30,470 bases of DNA, from NCBI GenBank assembly GCA_030592425.1, contig JAUVJK010000003.1:1-30470 (forward strand), given 5' to 3'. A program made the position numbers and the translations under genes. Below the pieces are notes generated by a model, which had not been told where the DNA came from, ran no database searches, and was given only the letters and a program-made list of their open reading frames with translations. Shown piece by piece: positions 20,789 through 29,153 of this stretch (its first letter is position 1; each line of letters opens with the position of its first letter). Source of the DNA: Candidatus Moraniibacteriota bacterium. Lineage in GTDB: Bacteria; Patescibacteriota; Minisyncoccia; Moranbacterales; GCA-2747515.

Positions 20789-22033
20789 TTATCGCACACT
20801 GTGTTTGTCGCGTGTTGCAATCCAATCTTTGTCATTTGCGATGCCAGCATTCCGTAAATTGATCAATTCATTGAGAATATGAAAGCGTCGTTTTTTTTCT
20901 TCCCATGAGATCTTATCCTCCATTTTCCCTGTTGCGCTTGTGCCAGGACGTTCTGAATAACACGCCGTAAATGAACGAACAAAACCGACCTTTTTGACAA
21001 GCCTAATAGTATCTTGAAAGTCAGCTTCTGTTTCTGTCGGAAAGCCAACAATAATATCCGTAATAAACTGAACTTCGGAAATTTTTTCTTTAATACGATC
21101 AATGAGTGCACTATATTCTGCAGATGTGTACCACCGATTCATCGCTGCAAGGATCTTGTCGCTCCCTGATTGCACAGGAAGATGCAACATGCGATCAATA
21201 TTTTTATTTTGTGCAATCACATCAATAAGTGCATCTGAAAAATCCCAAGGATTAGAGCTTGTAAATGTGATCGTTTCAATACCTTCTATCTGTGCGACAG
21301 TATTTAGTAGATAGGGAAAGAGTGTTGGGATACGATGACGATTGAGATGCTTTACCATTACCGGTTCAATCGATTCTCCACTTGGTAATAGATATGCGCT
21401 ACTTTCGCCATCATCTTTATTCTTTAATTTCTGTTCTCGCACAAGATCAGAACCATACGAATTGACGTTCTGCCCGAGAAGCGTTATTGATGTATAACCA
21501 TCAGCAGCAAGTTTTTGCACTTCTGAAATAACATCCTCAATTGGACGCGAGATTTCTTTCCCACGCGAAAATGGCACAATACAAAACGCACAATAATTAT
21601 TGCAACCATTAGAGATCACGACCCATGCATGTTTACCCTGATCTCCATCGATGGAGTTGTCACCACGCTGTGGTTCATGTTCAAAACCAACATCTTCGAT
21701 CGGCAGGAGTTCAACATCAGGGATACGTCTTGCAATTTTCTTTGCAAGTTTTCCACTTGGCTCACGTGCAGCAGCACCAACAATGCACCCCGTCAGAACA
21801 ATACGTAACGCGTCTACTCCACGAGATTTCCGCAAGTTACGGATATAGCCATAAACACGCTCTTCTGCCTTCTCACGGATCATGCAAGAATTGATTACGA
21901 CCAAACTCGCCTCATACTCTTGTGTCACTGGCATATAGCCACGTGCCTCATAGTACGTTGCAACACGTTCACTATCTGCAACATTTTGCTGACAACCAAA
22001 AGTCTTTATGAAAATTGTCTTCTTTTCTTCCAT
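20789..22033 (-). CDS. miaB: tRNA-2-methylthio-N6-dimethylallyladenosine synthase, MiaB type, without a TRAM domain
   Basis: A methylthiotransferase that adds a methylthio group to A37 derivatives in tRNAs reading UNN codons. The N-terminal cluster cysteines are C14 (KTFGCQQN), C50 (INSCMIRE) and C83 (LTGCIVG). The radical SAM motif is C144-x3-C148-x2-C151 in SNGCNNYCAFC, and LLGQNVNSYG is the MiaB hallmark. The protein stops at 414 residues, shortly after the KKRRFHILNELINLRN helix, where MiaB proteins normally continue with a TRAM RNA-binding domain of about 60 residues. No frame downstream restores it, and a terminator follows within about 50 bases, so the shorter form seems genuine. Confidence 0.88.
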   Translation of the reverse strand: MEEKKTIFIKTFGCQQNVADSERVATYYEARGYMPVTQEYEASLVVINSCMIREKAEERVYGYIRNLRKSRGVDALRIVLTGCIVGAAAREPSGKLAKKIARRIPDVELLPIEDVGFEHEPQRGDNSIDGDQGKHAWVVISNGCNNYCAFCIVPFSRGKEISRPIEDVISEVQKLAADGYTSITLLGQNVNSYGSDLVREQKLKNKDDGESSAYLLPSGESIEPVMVKHLNRHRIPTLFPYLLNTVAQIEGIETITFTSSNPWDFSDALIDVIAQNKNIDRMLHLPVQSGSDKILAAMNRWYTSAEYSALIDRIKEKISEVQFITDIIVGFPTETEADFQDTIRLVKKVGFVRSFTACYSERPGTSATGKMEDKISWEEKKRRFHILNELINLRNAGIANDKDWIATRDKHSVR

Positions 22034-22098
22034 AAATACATATATATCATTAGTTTATACTTCCTCATTTATAATACAGATCACGAAAAATACCAAAT

Positions 22099-22132
22099 AA
22101 AAAAGGACGTCTCATTATTAATCGGAGATCCT
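22099..22132 (-). terminator. Terminator of the 22160 gene (minus strand)
   Basis: AGGA-cg-TCTC at 22104-22113 pairs with GAGATCCT at 22125-22132 with a two-base bulge. The A run at 22098-22104 gives six or more T on the minus strand. Confidence 0.55.
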
Positions 22133-22159
22133 GAAAAATTTAATTCATGATCATAAAAA

Positions 22160-22360
22160 TTATGAAAAAAATATTTTTCTCGACCTTTTAGCGGATTGTA
22201 CCCCTAACTCTGAAGCTTCTTGCAATACTGCTCTCTGAGAGCTTTTCATGTGTTCTGGTAATTTTGCAATTACAACTTTTGTAGCGCCAACAAGATCAAT
22301 GTCAGATCTTACAAGATTCTCAAAAATAATAATGCCTTTTTCTTCATCAATATACATCAT
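22160..22360 (-). CDS. Small basic-tailed protein of unknown function
   Basis: The ATG at 22360 has AGGTG (22364-22368 on the minus strand) at a usable distance, better than the in-frame GTG two codons earlier. The 66-residue product begins with strands (MYIDEEKGIIIFENL, then DLVGATKVVIAKL) and ends in a basic helical tail (SAKRSRKIFF). No Cys and no membrane segment. I do not recognise a family. It is a single-gene unit with its own terminator, divergent from the 22599 gene. Confidence 0.5.
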   Translation of the reverse strand: MMYIDEEKGIIIFENLVRSDIDLVGATKVVIAKLPEHMKSSQRAVLQEASELGVQSAKRSRKIFFS

Positions 22361-22532
22361 TGTCACCTGTTTAAAGTACTATTCATAGTGTTCTTATACT
22401 ACCAATGTGTTCTATATTTGTCCACAGTTTTATCATTCTTTCATTTAAAAAATAAAAATATCATTGATCTTTTCTGTCTTATAATTTTTCACTTTTTGAT
22501 TTAAAATTTCGCGCTTCATAAAGTTATCCACA

Positions 22533-22561
22533 TTGCATGTAATAAAATTTTATCGTATAAT
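22533..22561 (+). promoter_or_regulatory. Sigma-70-type promoter of the 22599 gene
   Basis: TTGCAT at 22533-22538, a 17-base spacer and a perfect TATAAT at 22556-22561. It directly follows TTATCCACA at 22524-22532. The promoter overlaps two upstream in-frame ATG codons, which excludes them as starts. The rest of the AT-rich gap from 22361 holds nothing else clear. Confidence 0.65.
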
Positions 22562-22598
22562 GAGCACATCAAATAAAATCAAAATAAATAACACCACA

Positions 22599-23336
22599 AT
22601 GGACGACAATACACCAACAGATGCTCTTTCTGGAGAGGCTCAGGCGCAAAAGATCCAATCACTCCGTGACATGATCAATAGCGCTGAAAAAACAATTCAC
22701 GGCGCGAAAGCGATGCTCTTGCAGATTGAAGGGAAAAAGAAAAGCGGACGACGACGCCATTTTGCAACAGATGATAGCAATAGTCAGATCGTTGAAGGTG
22801 CATTTGATGGTCAGATCATGATCGGTACAGATGGCAATCAATATCCAGTTCCTGCAAATTATGCTAGCAAATCAAAACTTGTTGAAGGAGACCTCCTCAA
22901 GCTGACAATCGTCCAAGATGGCTCTTTTATTTATAAGCAGATTGGACCAGCGCCACGCACAAATAAAATTGGTATTGTAAGCCAAGATGAAAATGGCAAC
23001 TATTTTGTTGTCGCAGACGGAAAACCATACAAAGTCCTCCTTGCATCAATTACATACTTCAAAGTAGAACCAGGTGACGAAGTAGTGATCGTAACCGCGC
23101 AAGATGAAAATGATACGCCTGTTACATGGGCAGCAATTGAAAACACGCTCCAAAAAGCAAAAGCGAAGGCAGAGACACTTCCAGCGAAAGAAGAGATTAC
23201 AGAACCAAAAACAGCAACTGGTATACTTACTGGCGATGAAAAGCCAGTCGCAAAAGTGGACAGTGATATTCTTGATGAATGGACACCTGATATTGAAGAA
23301 ATTGAGAAAGAAATTCAACAAGAAATGGAAGCATAA
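22599..23336 (+). CDS. Protein of unknown function with a beta-rich central domain
   Basis: The ATG at 22599 is chosen because upstream ATGs lie in or before the -10 element. The 245-residue product has an N-terminal helix (QKIQSLRDMINSAEKTIHGAKAMLLQI) and a basic linker (KKKSGRRR). A beta-rich core of about 110 residues follows (VEGAFDGQIMIGTDGNQYPVPANYASKSKLVEGD through GDEVVIVTAQDE), and the tail is acidic and helical. The core's repeated short strands and the L-V-E-G-D-x-L-K-L-T pattern suggest a small barrel or OB-like fold. I recall similar unnamed proteins from Patescibacteria but cannot assign a function. It is the first gene of a long plus-strand run, 23 bases before the GtrA-like gene. 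Confidence 0.65.
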   Translation: MDDNTPTDALSGEAQAQKIQSLRDMINSAEKTIHGAKAMLLQIEGKKKSGRRRHFATDDSNSQIVEGAFDGQIMIGTDGNQYPVPANYASKSKLVEGDLLKLTIVQDGSFIYKQIGPAPRTNKIGIVSQDENGNYFVVADGKPYKVLLASITYFKVEPGDEVVIVTAQDENDTPVTWAAIENTLQKAKAKAETLPAKEEITEPKTATGILTGDEKPVAKVDSDILDEWTPDIEEIEKEIQQEMEA

Positions 23337-23359
23337 AACTAATTTGGCAATAATCTAAT

Positions 23360-24025
23360 ATGCAAGAAATACAGAACACGCCAGAAAGCGCGAAACGTTT
23401 TGTTTTGCAATTACGGGATATCCTCTTTGCTGCTATCAATGGGGCTATTTTTGGGTTAATGCTCACGTTCGTCCTTGAAAATATGGGCGTATCGACTTTT
23501 ACGTTCCCCGTTATTGGTGAAGTAAGTCTCTCGCCCTTCATCTCAACTTTGATCTTCGCAGCGGTCGGTATAATTGCTGTTCTCATTGGCGCGCTACTTT
23601 CTTACATCAAACCGTTCTTTTTCCAACTATCAAAATTCGGTGTTGTTGGCATCTCTAACACCGCAATCGATTTTGGCATTCTCAACCTTCTTATCATGAC
23701 CTTTGGTATATCAGCAGGTATTGCTTTTTCTGTTTTCAAGGTCATCTCCTTCCTTGGTGCAACAGTAAACTCCTATCTTTGGAATAAATTCTGGTCATTC
23801 GAAGATCATAGCAAAGACGATCTCAAAGGAGAATTCATTAAGTTCATCACGATCAGCGGCATTGGTATCGTGATCAATGTTGGTATCGCATCATTGATCA
23901 ACATGATTGGACCATACGGCGGCATCAGCGAAAATGGCTGGGCAAATATCTCTGCAGCCGTTGCTACAATCACCGTCCTCACATGGAATTTCCTTGGTTA
24001 CAAACTATTCGTCTTCAAGAAATAG
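23360..24025 (+). CDS. GtrA-family membrane protein with an N-terminal helical extension
   Basis: The C-terminal 140 residues match GtrA. Helix 1 is KFGVVGISNTAIDFGILNLLI, then VNSYLWNKFWSFED with the typical Asn and Trp residues, and two further helices end in TWNFLGYKLFVFKK. GtrA-like proteins move polyprenyl-linked sugars across the membrane for wall or surface glycan modification. Here an extra N-terminal part of about 80 residues carries two more helices (24-42 and 58-80), making 221 residues against the usual 130-150. No glycosyltransferase gene is adjacent; an ABC exporter follows after a strong terminator. Confidence 0.82.
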   Translation: MQEIQNTPESAKRFVLQLRDILFAAINGAIFGLMLTFVLENMGVSTFTFPVIGEVSLSPFISTLIFAAVGIIAVLIGALLSYIKPFFFQLSKFGVVGISNTAIDFGILNLLIMTFGISAGIAFSVFKVISFLGATVNSYLWNKFWSFEDHSKDDLKGEFIKFITISGIGIVINVGIASLINMIGPYGGISENGWANISAAVATITVLTWNFLGYKLFVFKK

Positions 24026-24041
24026 CATATTATCTTCGCTT

Positions 24042-24079
24042 AGAGGTCCAACCTCCAATTGGAGGTTGGACCTCTTTTT
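24042..24079 (+). terminator. Strong terminator after the GtrA-like gene
   Basis: A perfect 15-base stem (24042-24056 with 24061-24075) around AATT, followed by five T counting the last stem base. Confidence 0.92.
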
Positions 24080-24121
24080 GCTATCATACTATATACTACA
24101 CCGTTATCTACTATCTAAACT

Positions 24122-25879
24122 ATGAACATTAAACTTATCCTCTCCTATTATTGGCCTCACATGAAAAAATATCCAATCTCCGGTATTGGACTCTTCTTTG
24201 CGTATGGCATTGCCGTAGTTGCAAGCACTATTGCATTTCCCTATTTTATCAAAGAAATCATCGACATCATGACGACAGCATCTCCATCTGCATTAATAGA
24301 ACGCGAATTGTATGTACTCGTTGGAATCCTTGCATGTCTTGTTTTATTTTACAACATACTTTTTCGCATAGGCGATTATTTCATGGCCTATTTTCAAAGT
24401 AATACGATTAGAGAACTTTCGAACTTTTGCTTTGAGAAACTTCACAAGAACTCCTATACTTTTTTTTCAAATAATTTTGCTGGGGCTCTCGTCACTAAGA
24501 CTAATCGTTTTTTACATTCCTTTACAGAACTGCATAACAATTTTGTCTACATGCTCTATTTTAGTCTGATAAAAATTATTGGCATTTTGATTGTTATTTT
24601 TTTCTTTGCACCGGTCATTGCTTTTCTCTACAGTGGATGGCTTATAATCTACTGTATCATCGTCTTCTTATTTATTCGTAAAAAAATTCCGCTTGACCTA
24701 AAAGAAGCCTCAAGTGGATCACTCGTCACAGCCCGCTATGCCGACACCTTTACCAATGTTCTCACGATTAAAATGTTTGCAAATCGTACGTTAGAAAGTG
24801 AAGGCTTTAAAACTGTCACAGAAGCTGAGGAAAAAAATCGACGTTCCTCATGGTATTTTGGTAATTTTCAAAGAACTTTTGAAGGTCTCTTATTTGGAGT
24901 TGTAGAAATCATGATTATCGCTATCACGATTAAATTGTGGCTTTCAGGAAATATCACTATTGGAACGGTGGTTCTTATACAACTTTACATCCTTGCTACT
25001 TTTGATGTCATTTGGCACATCGGTCGCACGCTAACAGCATCTGCAAAAGCAATTGCGGATGCCAAAGAGATGATTGACATCTTTAAACAAAAGACTGATG
25101 TTATTGATGTTCAATCTCCCCAAATATGTCGCATTAACACTGGTAAAATATCTTTTAAGAATGTCCACTTTTCCTATGATGGCGACAATGGTGTTTTTGA
25201 TCATTTTTCTCTTACAATAAATGCTGGTGAGCGCGTTGGTCTTGTTGGACATTCTGGTGCGGGTAAAACGACGATTACAAAACTTCTCCTACGCTTTACA
25301 GATGTTGATGATGGTGCAATTCTTATTGATGATCAAGACATTAGTAAGATCACGCAAGACGATCTCCGTCGTAGCATTGCCTACGTCCCCCAAGAACCAT
25401 TGCTTTTCCACCGCTCACTACGTGAAAATATCGCTTATGGCAATCCAGGTGCAACAGAGGAAGAGATCATCACCGCAGCAAAGAAAGCAAATGCCCACGA
25501 CTTTATCACAAATCTTACAGACGGCTATGACACACTTGTCGGCGAACGTGGCATCAAACTCTCTGGTGGTGAACGCCAACGCGTCGCAATCGCTCGTGCG
25601 ATGCTCAAAGATGCTCCAATTCTCATCCTCGATGAAGCAACGAGTTCACTTGACTCCGTCAGCGAAAAGATGATCCAAGAAGCATTCGAAGAACTTATGA
25701 AGGATCGCTCAACACTCGTCATCGCACATCGTCTCAGTACCATCCAAAAAATGGATCGTATCATCGTTCTTGACGCTGGCACGATCACAGAAGAAGGTAC
25801 ACATAAAGAACTCATCAAGAAAAATGGTGATTACGCAACCTTCTGGAAACAACAAACAGGTGGCTATTTGGGAGAATGA
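24122..25879 (+). CDS. ABC exporter with fused membrane and ATPase domains (MsbA type)
   Basis: A 585-residue half-transporter. Residues 1-310 carry six predicted helices. The nucleotide-binding domain follows with Walker A GHSGAGKTT at 376-384, signature LSGGERQR from 480, Walker B ILILDEA at 500-506 and the H-loop IAHRLST. The D-loop SSLD is intact. Such proteins act as homodimers or pairs exporting lipids, peptides or drugs; only one half-transporter is present here, favouring a homodimer. No substrate gene is adjacent. The start has no Shine-Dalgarno sequence. Confidence 0.93.
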   Translation: MNIKLILSYYWPHMKKYPISGIGLFFAYGIAVVASTIAFPYFIKEIIDIMTTASPSALIERELYVLVGILACLVLFYNILFRIGDYFMAYFQSNTIRELSNFCFEKLHKNSYTFFSNNFAGALVTKTNRFLHSFTELHNNFVYMLYFSLIKIIGILIVIFFFAPVIAFLYSGWLIIYCIIVFLFIRKKIPLDLKEASSGSLVTARYADTFTNVLTIKMFANRTLESEGFKTVTEAEEKNRRSSWYFGNFQRTFEGLLFGVVEIMIIAITIKLWLSGNITIGTVVLIQLYILATFDVIWHIGRTLTASAKAIADAKEMIDIFKQKTDVIDVQSPQICRINTGKISFKNVHFSYDGDNGVFDHFSLTINAGERVGLVGHSGAGKTTITKLLLRFTDVDDGAILIDDQDISKITQDDLRRSIAYVPQEPLLFHRSLRENIAYGNPGATEEEIITAAKKANAHDFITNLTDGYDTLVGERGIKLSGGERQRVAIARAMLKDAPILILDEATSSLDSVSEKMIQEAFEELMKDRSTLVIAHRLSTIQKMDRIIVLDAGTITEEGTHKELIKKNGDYATFWKQQTGGYLGE

Positions 25880-25909
25880 TCTTTGTCCGCTTTCAATAAC
25901 AGAGTATGC

Positions 25910-25915
25910 TATAAT
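25910..25915 (+). promoter_or_regulatory. Extended -10 element upstream of dnaX
   Basis: TGCTATAAT with a perfect hexamer at 25910-25915; the -35 region is poor. The predicted leader is about 20 bases and has no Shine-Dalgarno sequence. Confidence 0.5.
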
Positions 25916-25941
25916 AGAATCATTGTTAAAATTACTACAGT

Positions 25942-27519
25942 ATGAGTAAAACACTTTATCGTACATATCGTCCGGGCAAATTTTCTGATGTATTTGGACA
26001 GGAGCATATCGTCAAAACTCTCACAAATGCCGTCAAAAATGATCGTATCGGCCACGCGTATCTCTTCACAGGACCGCGCGGAACGGGCAAGACGACAATT
26101 GCACGACTCCTGGCTACAAGCGTCAATTGTGATGAACGCCAAGACTTCACAAAACCTGATAAAGCGGTCTGTGGACGATTGCAGGACGGCTCTTCACTTG
26201 ATATCATCGAGATCGATGCCGCGAGCCATACAGGCGTTGATAATATTCGCGAGCTCAATGAAACGATCGTTCTACCGCCGACAGAAGCACCTTTCAAGGT
26301 CTACATTATTGATGAGGTACACATGCTCTCAACAGGCGCATTCAATGCTCTCCTCAAAACGCTCGAAGAACCACCAGCTCATGCAATCTTTATCCTCGCA
26401 ACCACGGAGATTCATAAAGTACCCGAGACGATTATCTCACGATGCCAACGATTTGATTTCACGCGACTAACTATTACGCAGATCACTGATAAGCTTGCCT
26501 ACATTGCAAAGTCTGAAAAAGTAAGCGTCGAAAAAGAAGCTCTTGAAATGATCGCAATTGCAGCAGAAGGCGGGATGCGGGATGCTGAGAGCCTTTTGGC
26601 GCAAGTCATCGCACTTGAAGATAAAAAGATCACTGCAAAAGAAGTTGCTGCGATCCTCGGCACAGCAGAACATGCAAAAGTACTCGCAATGGTCGATTTT
26701 CTTGCAGAATGCAATACAGAAGGAGCGATTCGCCTCGTAAATGAACTATCTGATCAAGGCTATGATCTAACGATCTTTGGCAAAGAATTAATCACGAAAC
26801 TCCGCGCAACACTCTTCCTCGCAATCAACAAAGACCTCTCTGATATTCTCTCCTATGAACTCAGTAGTGATGAACAAAAACAACTCCTTGCAGCTGGCAC
26901 AAGCTCAACACCAGAATTTCTTGTCCGTGCAATCGAAGAATTTACACGTGCTGTACAACAGATCCGCGGTGCAGCAATCCCACAACTCCCTCTAGAAATC
27001 GCGATTATTACGCTCTGCTATAATAAAAATCCATCAAACAGCACCTCACAAAATAGCACGCCAAATACTCAAGCTACCGGAAATGTGACAAAGGAGGAAT
27101 CTGTACCACAAGAAGCAGATGTGAAAAATAGCAAAGAATTCACATCTCTATCGACAGCAAAAGCCTCAGTTATAACATCACCGTCTCTCGAAAAAATTAC
27201 ACAAAAATGGGATCAATGCATCGCAAAAGTCAAAGAAAAGAATAGCTCGCTTGCAGCTCTTGCTTCCACAGCAGAATTACTAGAATTCACTGACAATAAA
27301 CTTGTTCTGAGTGTCCCTTATAGTTTCCATCAAGAAAAACTACTCGATGGAGACAATAAATTGACAATTGAAAATGCTCTTGGTACAATTTGTGGGCTCA
27401 ATATACGCATCGATGCTATAATAAAAAAGAAAGTAAAGAAAGAAAAAACGGGCCCAGGCCCATCAGAATTGATCAACCAAGCAATACACATGATGGGAGG
27501 CCAAGTAGTAGAGTCGTAA
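25942..27519 (+). CDS. dnaX: DNA polymerase III subunit gamma/tau
   Basis: The AAA+ clamp-loader motor of the replicase. Walker A is GPRGTGKTT at 44-52, Walker B VYIIDEVHML near 117-126, sensor 1 FILATTE, and the SRC motif holds the arginine finger. The 525-residue length includes domain III and a tau-like C-terminal region after a Ser/Thr/Asn-rich linker (about 355-410). The zinc module that usually follows Walker A with four cysteines is reduced here: C63 and C77 remain, but the two cysteines expected at three and six residues before C77 are both Lys. A slippery A-AAA-AAG in the reading phase lies at 27423-27429, near the C-terminus. Confidence 0.95.
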   Translation: MSKTLYRTYRPGKFSDVFGQEHIVKTLTNAVKNDRIGHAYLFTGPRGTGKTTIARLLATSVNCDERQDFTKPDKAVCGRLQDGSSLDIIEIDAASHTGVDNIRELNETIVLPPTEAPFKVYIIDEVHMLSTGAFNALLKTLEEPPAHAIFILATTEIHKVPETIISRCQRFDFTRLTITQITDKLAYIAKSEKVSVEKEALEMIAIAAEGGMRDAESLLAQVIALEDKKITAKEVAAILGTAEHAKVLAMVDFLAECNTEGAIRLVNELSDQGYDLTIFGKELITKLRATLFLAINKDLSDILSYELSSDEQKQLLAAGTSSTPEFLVRAIEEFTRAVQQIRGAAIPQLPLEIAIITLCYNKNPSNSTSQNSTPNTQATGNVTKEESVPQEADVKNSKEFTSLSTAKASVITSPSLEKITQKWDQCIAKVKEKNSSLAALASTAELLEFTDNKLVLSVPYSFHQEKLLDGDNKLTIENALGTICGLNIRIDAIIKKKVKKEKTGPGPSELINQAIHMMGGQVVES

Positions 27520-27539
27520 GCTAAAATAGACAGAACTCC

Positions 27540-27761
27540 ATGAATGATGATGAGATAGATAAATTAGAAGAGCAATACAAGAAAAAAATAGAAAGTATTC
27601 TAAAGCAAGTGATGGTATTCAGTATTATATGTATTGCAATAATAAGTTATAGTATATCATTATTAGCTGGCAATATTGTTGGAATATTTGTTGGAATATT
27701 CCTGTGTATCATTGTATACATATGGCTAAGAAAAATTGCAGTAAATAATTATGTTTGGTAA
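27540..27761 (+). CDS. Small membrane protein with two helices
   Basis: The 73-residue product has a charged helical N-terminus (MNDDEIDKLEEQYKKKIESILKQ) followed by two hydrophobic segments, at about 24-43 and 45-63, and a short C-terminal tail. No Cys pair or other motif. It starts 20 bases after the dnaX stop. A TAAAAT hexamer lies at 27522-27527 within the repeated 12-mer CTAAAATAGACA, and there is no Shine-Dalgarno sequence. I do not recognise a family. Codon content is more AT-rich than dnaX. Confidence 0.5.
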   Translation: MNDDEIDKLEEQYKKKIESILKQVMVFSIICIAIISYSISLLAGNIVGIFVGIFLCIIVYIWLRKIAVNNYVW

Positions 27762-27860
27762 TGTAGAATATACTTAACAAAATAATTCTTTAACAATCAA
27801 AACAAACTAACCAGTTTCTAAATCTTTTTGATCTTCTATTTTTGATCTTTGATCTAATAT

Positions 27861-27932
27861 TGGGGTGTAGCCAAGTGGTAAGGCATCGGTTTTTGGTACC
27901 GTGTATCGCAGGTTCGAATCCTGCCACCCCAG
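27861..27932 (+). tRNA. tRNA-Gln (anticodon TTG)
   Basis: A complete cloverleaf of 72 bases. The acceptor stem TGGGGTG pairs with CACCCCA, the D arm is GCCAAGTGGTAAGGC, and the anticodon loop TTTTGGT holds TTG. The T arm is GCAGG-TTCGAAT-CCTGC and the discriminator is G. One pair at the bottom of the anticodon stem is mismatched (T-T). The 3' CCA is not encoded, since CAC follows the discriminator. The last 16 bases recur at 29154-29169, where CCA does follow, so the present 3' flank was probably brought in by integration. Confidence 0.95.
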
Positions 27933-27933
27933 C
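27917..27933 (+). repeat. Proximal att-like direct repeat (tRNA-Gln 3' end)
   Basis: Seventeen bases identical to 29154-29170, covering half of the T arm, the 3' acceptor strand and the discriminator. Confidence 0.7.
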
Positions 27934-27944
27934 ACAAGACAAAG

Positions 27945-27971
27945 ATTCTCCTGTAATTAAGGAGAATTTTT
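27945..27971 (+). terminator. Terminator after tRNA-Gln
   Basis: ATTCTCCT at 27945-27952 pairs exactly with AGGAGAAT at 27960-27967 and is followed by a T run. It lies inside the putative integrated element. Confidence 0.85.
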
Positions 27972-28184
27972 TAATTATAAGAATAATGGAAGATAACCAC
28001 TTGACTTCCAGAGGGATTTGAAAATCAGAGTGATATAAGAGCTTGAGAAAACACAAAAGGCGAAAACTGCGGGACAAGGTCAAGATATTACCATCTGTTT
28101 GCGCAAGAAAAGAAAACTACATACAATAAGAATCATACGGCATAATTACTCAGCCAAAACACTAATCAAGTATAAAAGTATCAA

Positions 28185-28475
28185 ATGAATAATGGAATAA
28201 AAATTGCAATCACCATAATTAGCATAATCATATTGATTATACTAATTTGGCAAAATACTCATAACAAATGGTCTTTATTCATCTATCCAAATGGGAATCC
28301 AGCTGAAGAAAGCATTATTACAATTAATGCCTACAATTCATTTTCAGAGTGCCAAAAAGGATACGAATTTAATTTAACAACCTTGCCTAAGGCTAGTTTT
28401 GAATGTGGCTATAAATGCACCATTCAAGATGCGGGACTACAACTATATATTTGTGATGAAACAAGGGATTATTAA
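28185..28475 (+). CDS. Membrane-anchored small exported protein of unknown function
   Basis: The 96-residue product has a hydrophobic N-terminal helix (about 6-23) and an extracytoplasmic part of about 70 residues with four Cys (SECQKGY, FECGYKCTI, YICDE), likely two disulfides. No ribosome binding site is visible; a TATAAA lies about 10 bases before the ATG. The coding sequence is more AT-rich than the housekeeping genes. It lies within the tRNA-Gln-flanked interval and faces the 28520 gene. I do not recognise a family. The 250 bases between the tRNA and this gene hold only the tRNA terminator. Confidence 0.5.
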   Translation: MNNGIKIAITIISIIILIILIWQNTHNKWSLFIYPNGNPAEESIITINAYNSFSECQKGYEFNLTTLPKASFECGYKCTIQDAGLQLYICDETRDY

Positions 28476-28519
28476 ATCGACCTTATTTACCAAAGGGTTA
28501 GTATTTACAATAATAAATT

Positions 28520-28975
28520 TTACAATTTAATGCTATTACTCACCAACTGAGATTTCTTTCCATGTTTATCCGTGATGAAGACATCATCATGCGTTATTTC
28601 AAAGGTAAAGACGTGATCTTTAGCCATTATACGCTCATCCGTTTTTTCAATAATGTCATACTCATCAAGACTATTACTAATGATAACATTCGAGTCTCCT
28701 GTAGAGACTACAACTTCCCTTGCAAAAAATTGATCTTCTTTTGGAACAAGTGAATTATCTATATATTGAATATAATATATAGTGTGCCAATCCTTTGGAG
28801 CATCATAATTAATTGCATCTAGGTAGCCACTGATATTTACATCACCACTTGAGCGCCATTGAATCCATTTTGCCACGAATAGAGTAGAGCCAAAAAATAA
28901 AAAAAATATATTCGCTAGAATAGAAATAATCAATAATCCAATTATAGCACCTCCTAATATTTTTTTATTGTGCAT
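28520..28975 (-). CDS. Membrane-anchored exported protein of unknown function
   Basis: The 151-residue product has an N-terminal hydrophobic helix (about 6-32) followed by an extracytoplasmic domain with alternating strands (DVNISGYLDAINYD, REVVVSTGDSNVIIS, HVFTFEITHDDVFITDKHG), probably a small beta-rich fold. No Cys in that domain and no catalytic motif. The minus strand upstream has TTGATA and TATAAA-like elements but no Shine-Dalgarno sequence. It converges on the 28185 gene within the interval flanked by the tRNA-Gln repeats; the shared topology suggests both act at the cell surface. Confidence 0.55.
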   Translation of the reverse strand: MHNKKILGGAIIGLLIISILANIFFLFFGSTLFVAKWIQWRSSGDVNISGYLDAINYDAPKDWHTIYYIQYIDNSLVPKEDQFFAREVVVSTGDSNVIISNSLDEYDIIEKTDERIMAKDHVFTFEITHDDVFITDKHGKKSQLVSNSIKL

Positions 28976-29040
28976 AGAAGTTTTTTTATAACATATTATT
29001 TCATTATTATATCAATATCATAGTACCAGTCAATCTAATC

Positions 29041-29118
29041 TCCTCCCACAATTCCAGCAACTATCAGAAAGTGTCTTCTTTTTGGATAATTTTTTGATAT
29101 CTGTTCGATGTGGGAGGA
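29041..29118. repeat. Long-range inverted repeat near the distal att-like site
   Basis: TCCTCCCACA at 29041-29050 is the exact reverse complement of TGTGGGAGGA at 29109-29118. The 58 bases between contain a smaller TATCA/TGATA pairing. It ends 36 bases before the distal repeat. Confidence 0.55.
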
Positions 29119-29153
29119 TGAGAAGTTCATGCTCGTAAGCGAAGCGTCGGGTA

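Noticed and set aside
22366..22600. Possible replication origin: AT-rich divergent gap with TTATCCACA at 22524-22532 and TTGTCCACA near 22418
   Set aside because: Single DnaA-box cores also occur at 1024-1032 and 20744-20752, no dense cluster or dnaA gene is present, and hand counts in a few short stretches showed C equal to or above G on the plus strand on both sides, so no skew switch is evident.
27790..28083. Minus-strand open frame of 97 codons across tRNA-Gln
   Set aside because: It reads AGVAGFEPAIHGTKNRCLTTWLHP, the usual spurious translation of the antisense strand of a tRNA.
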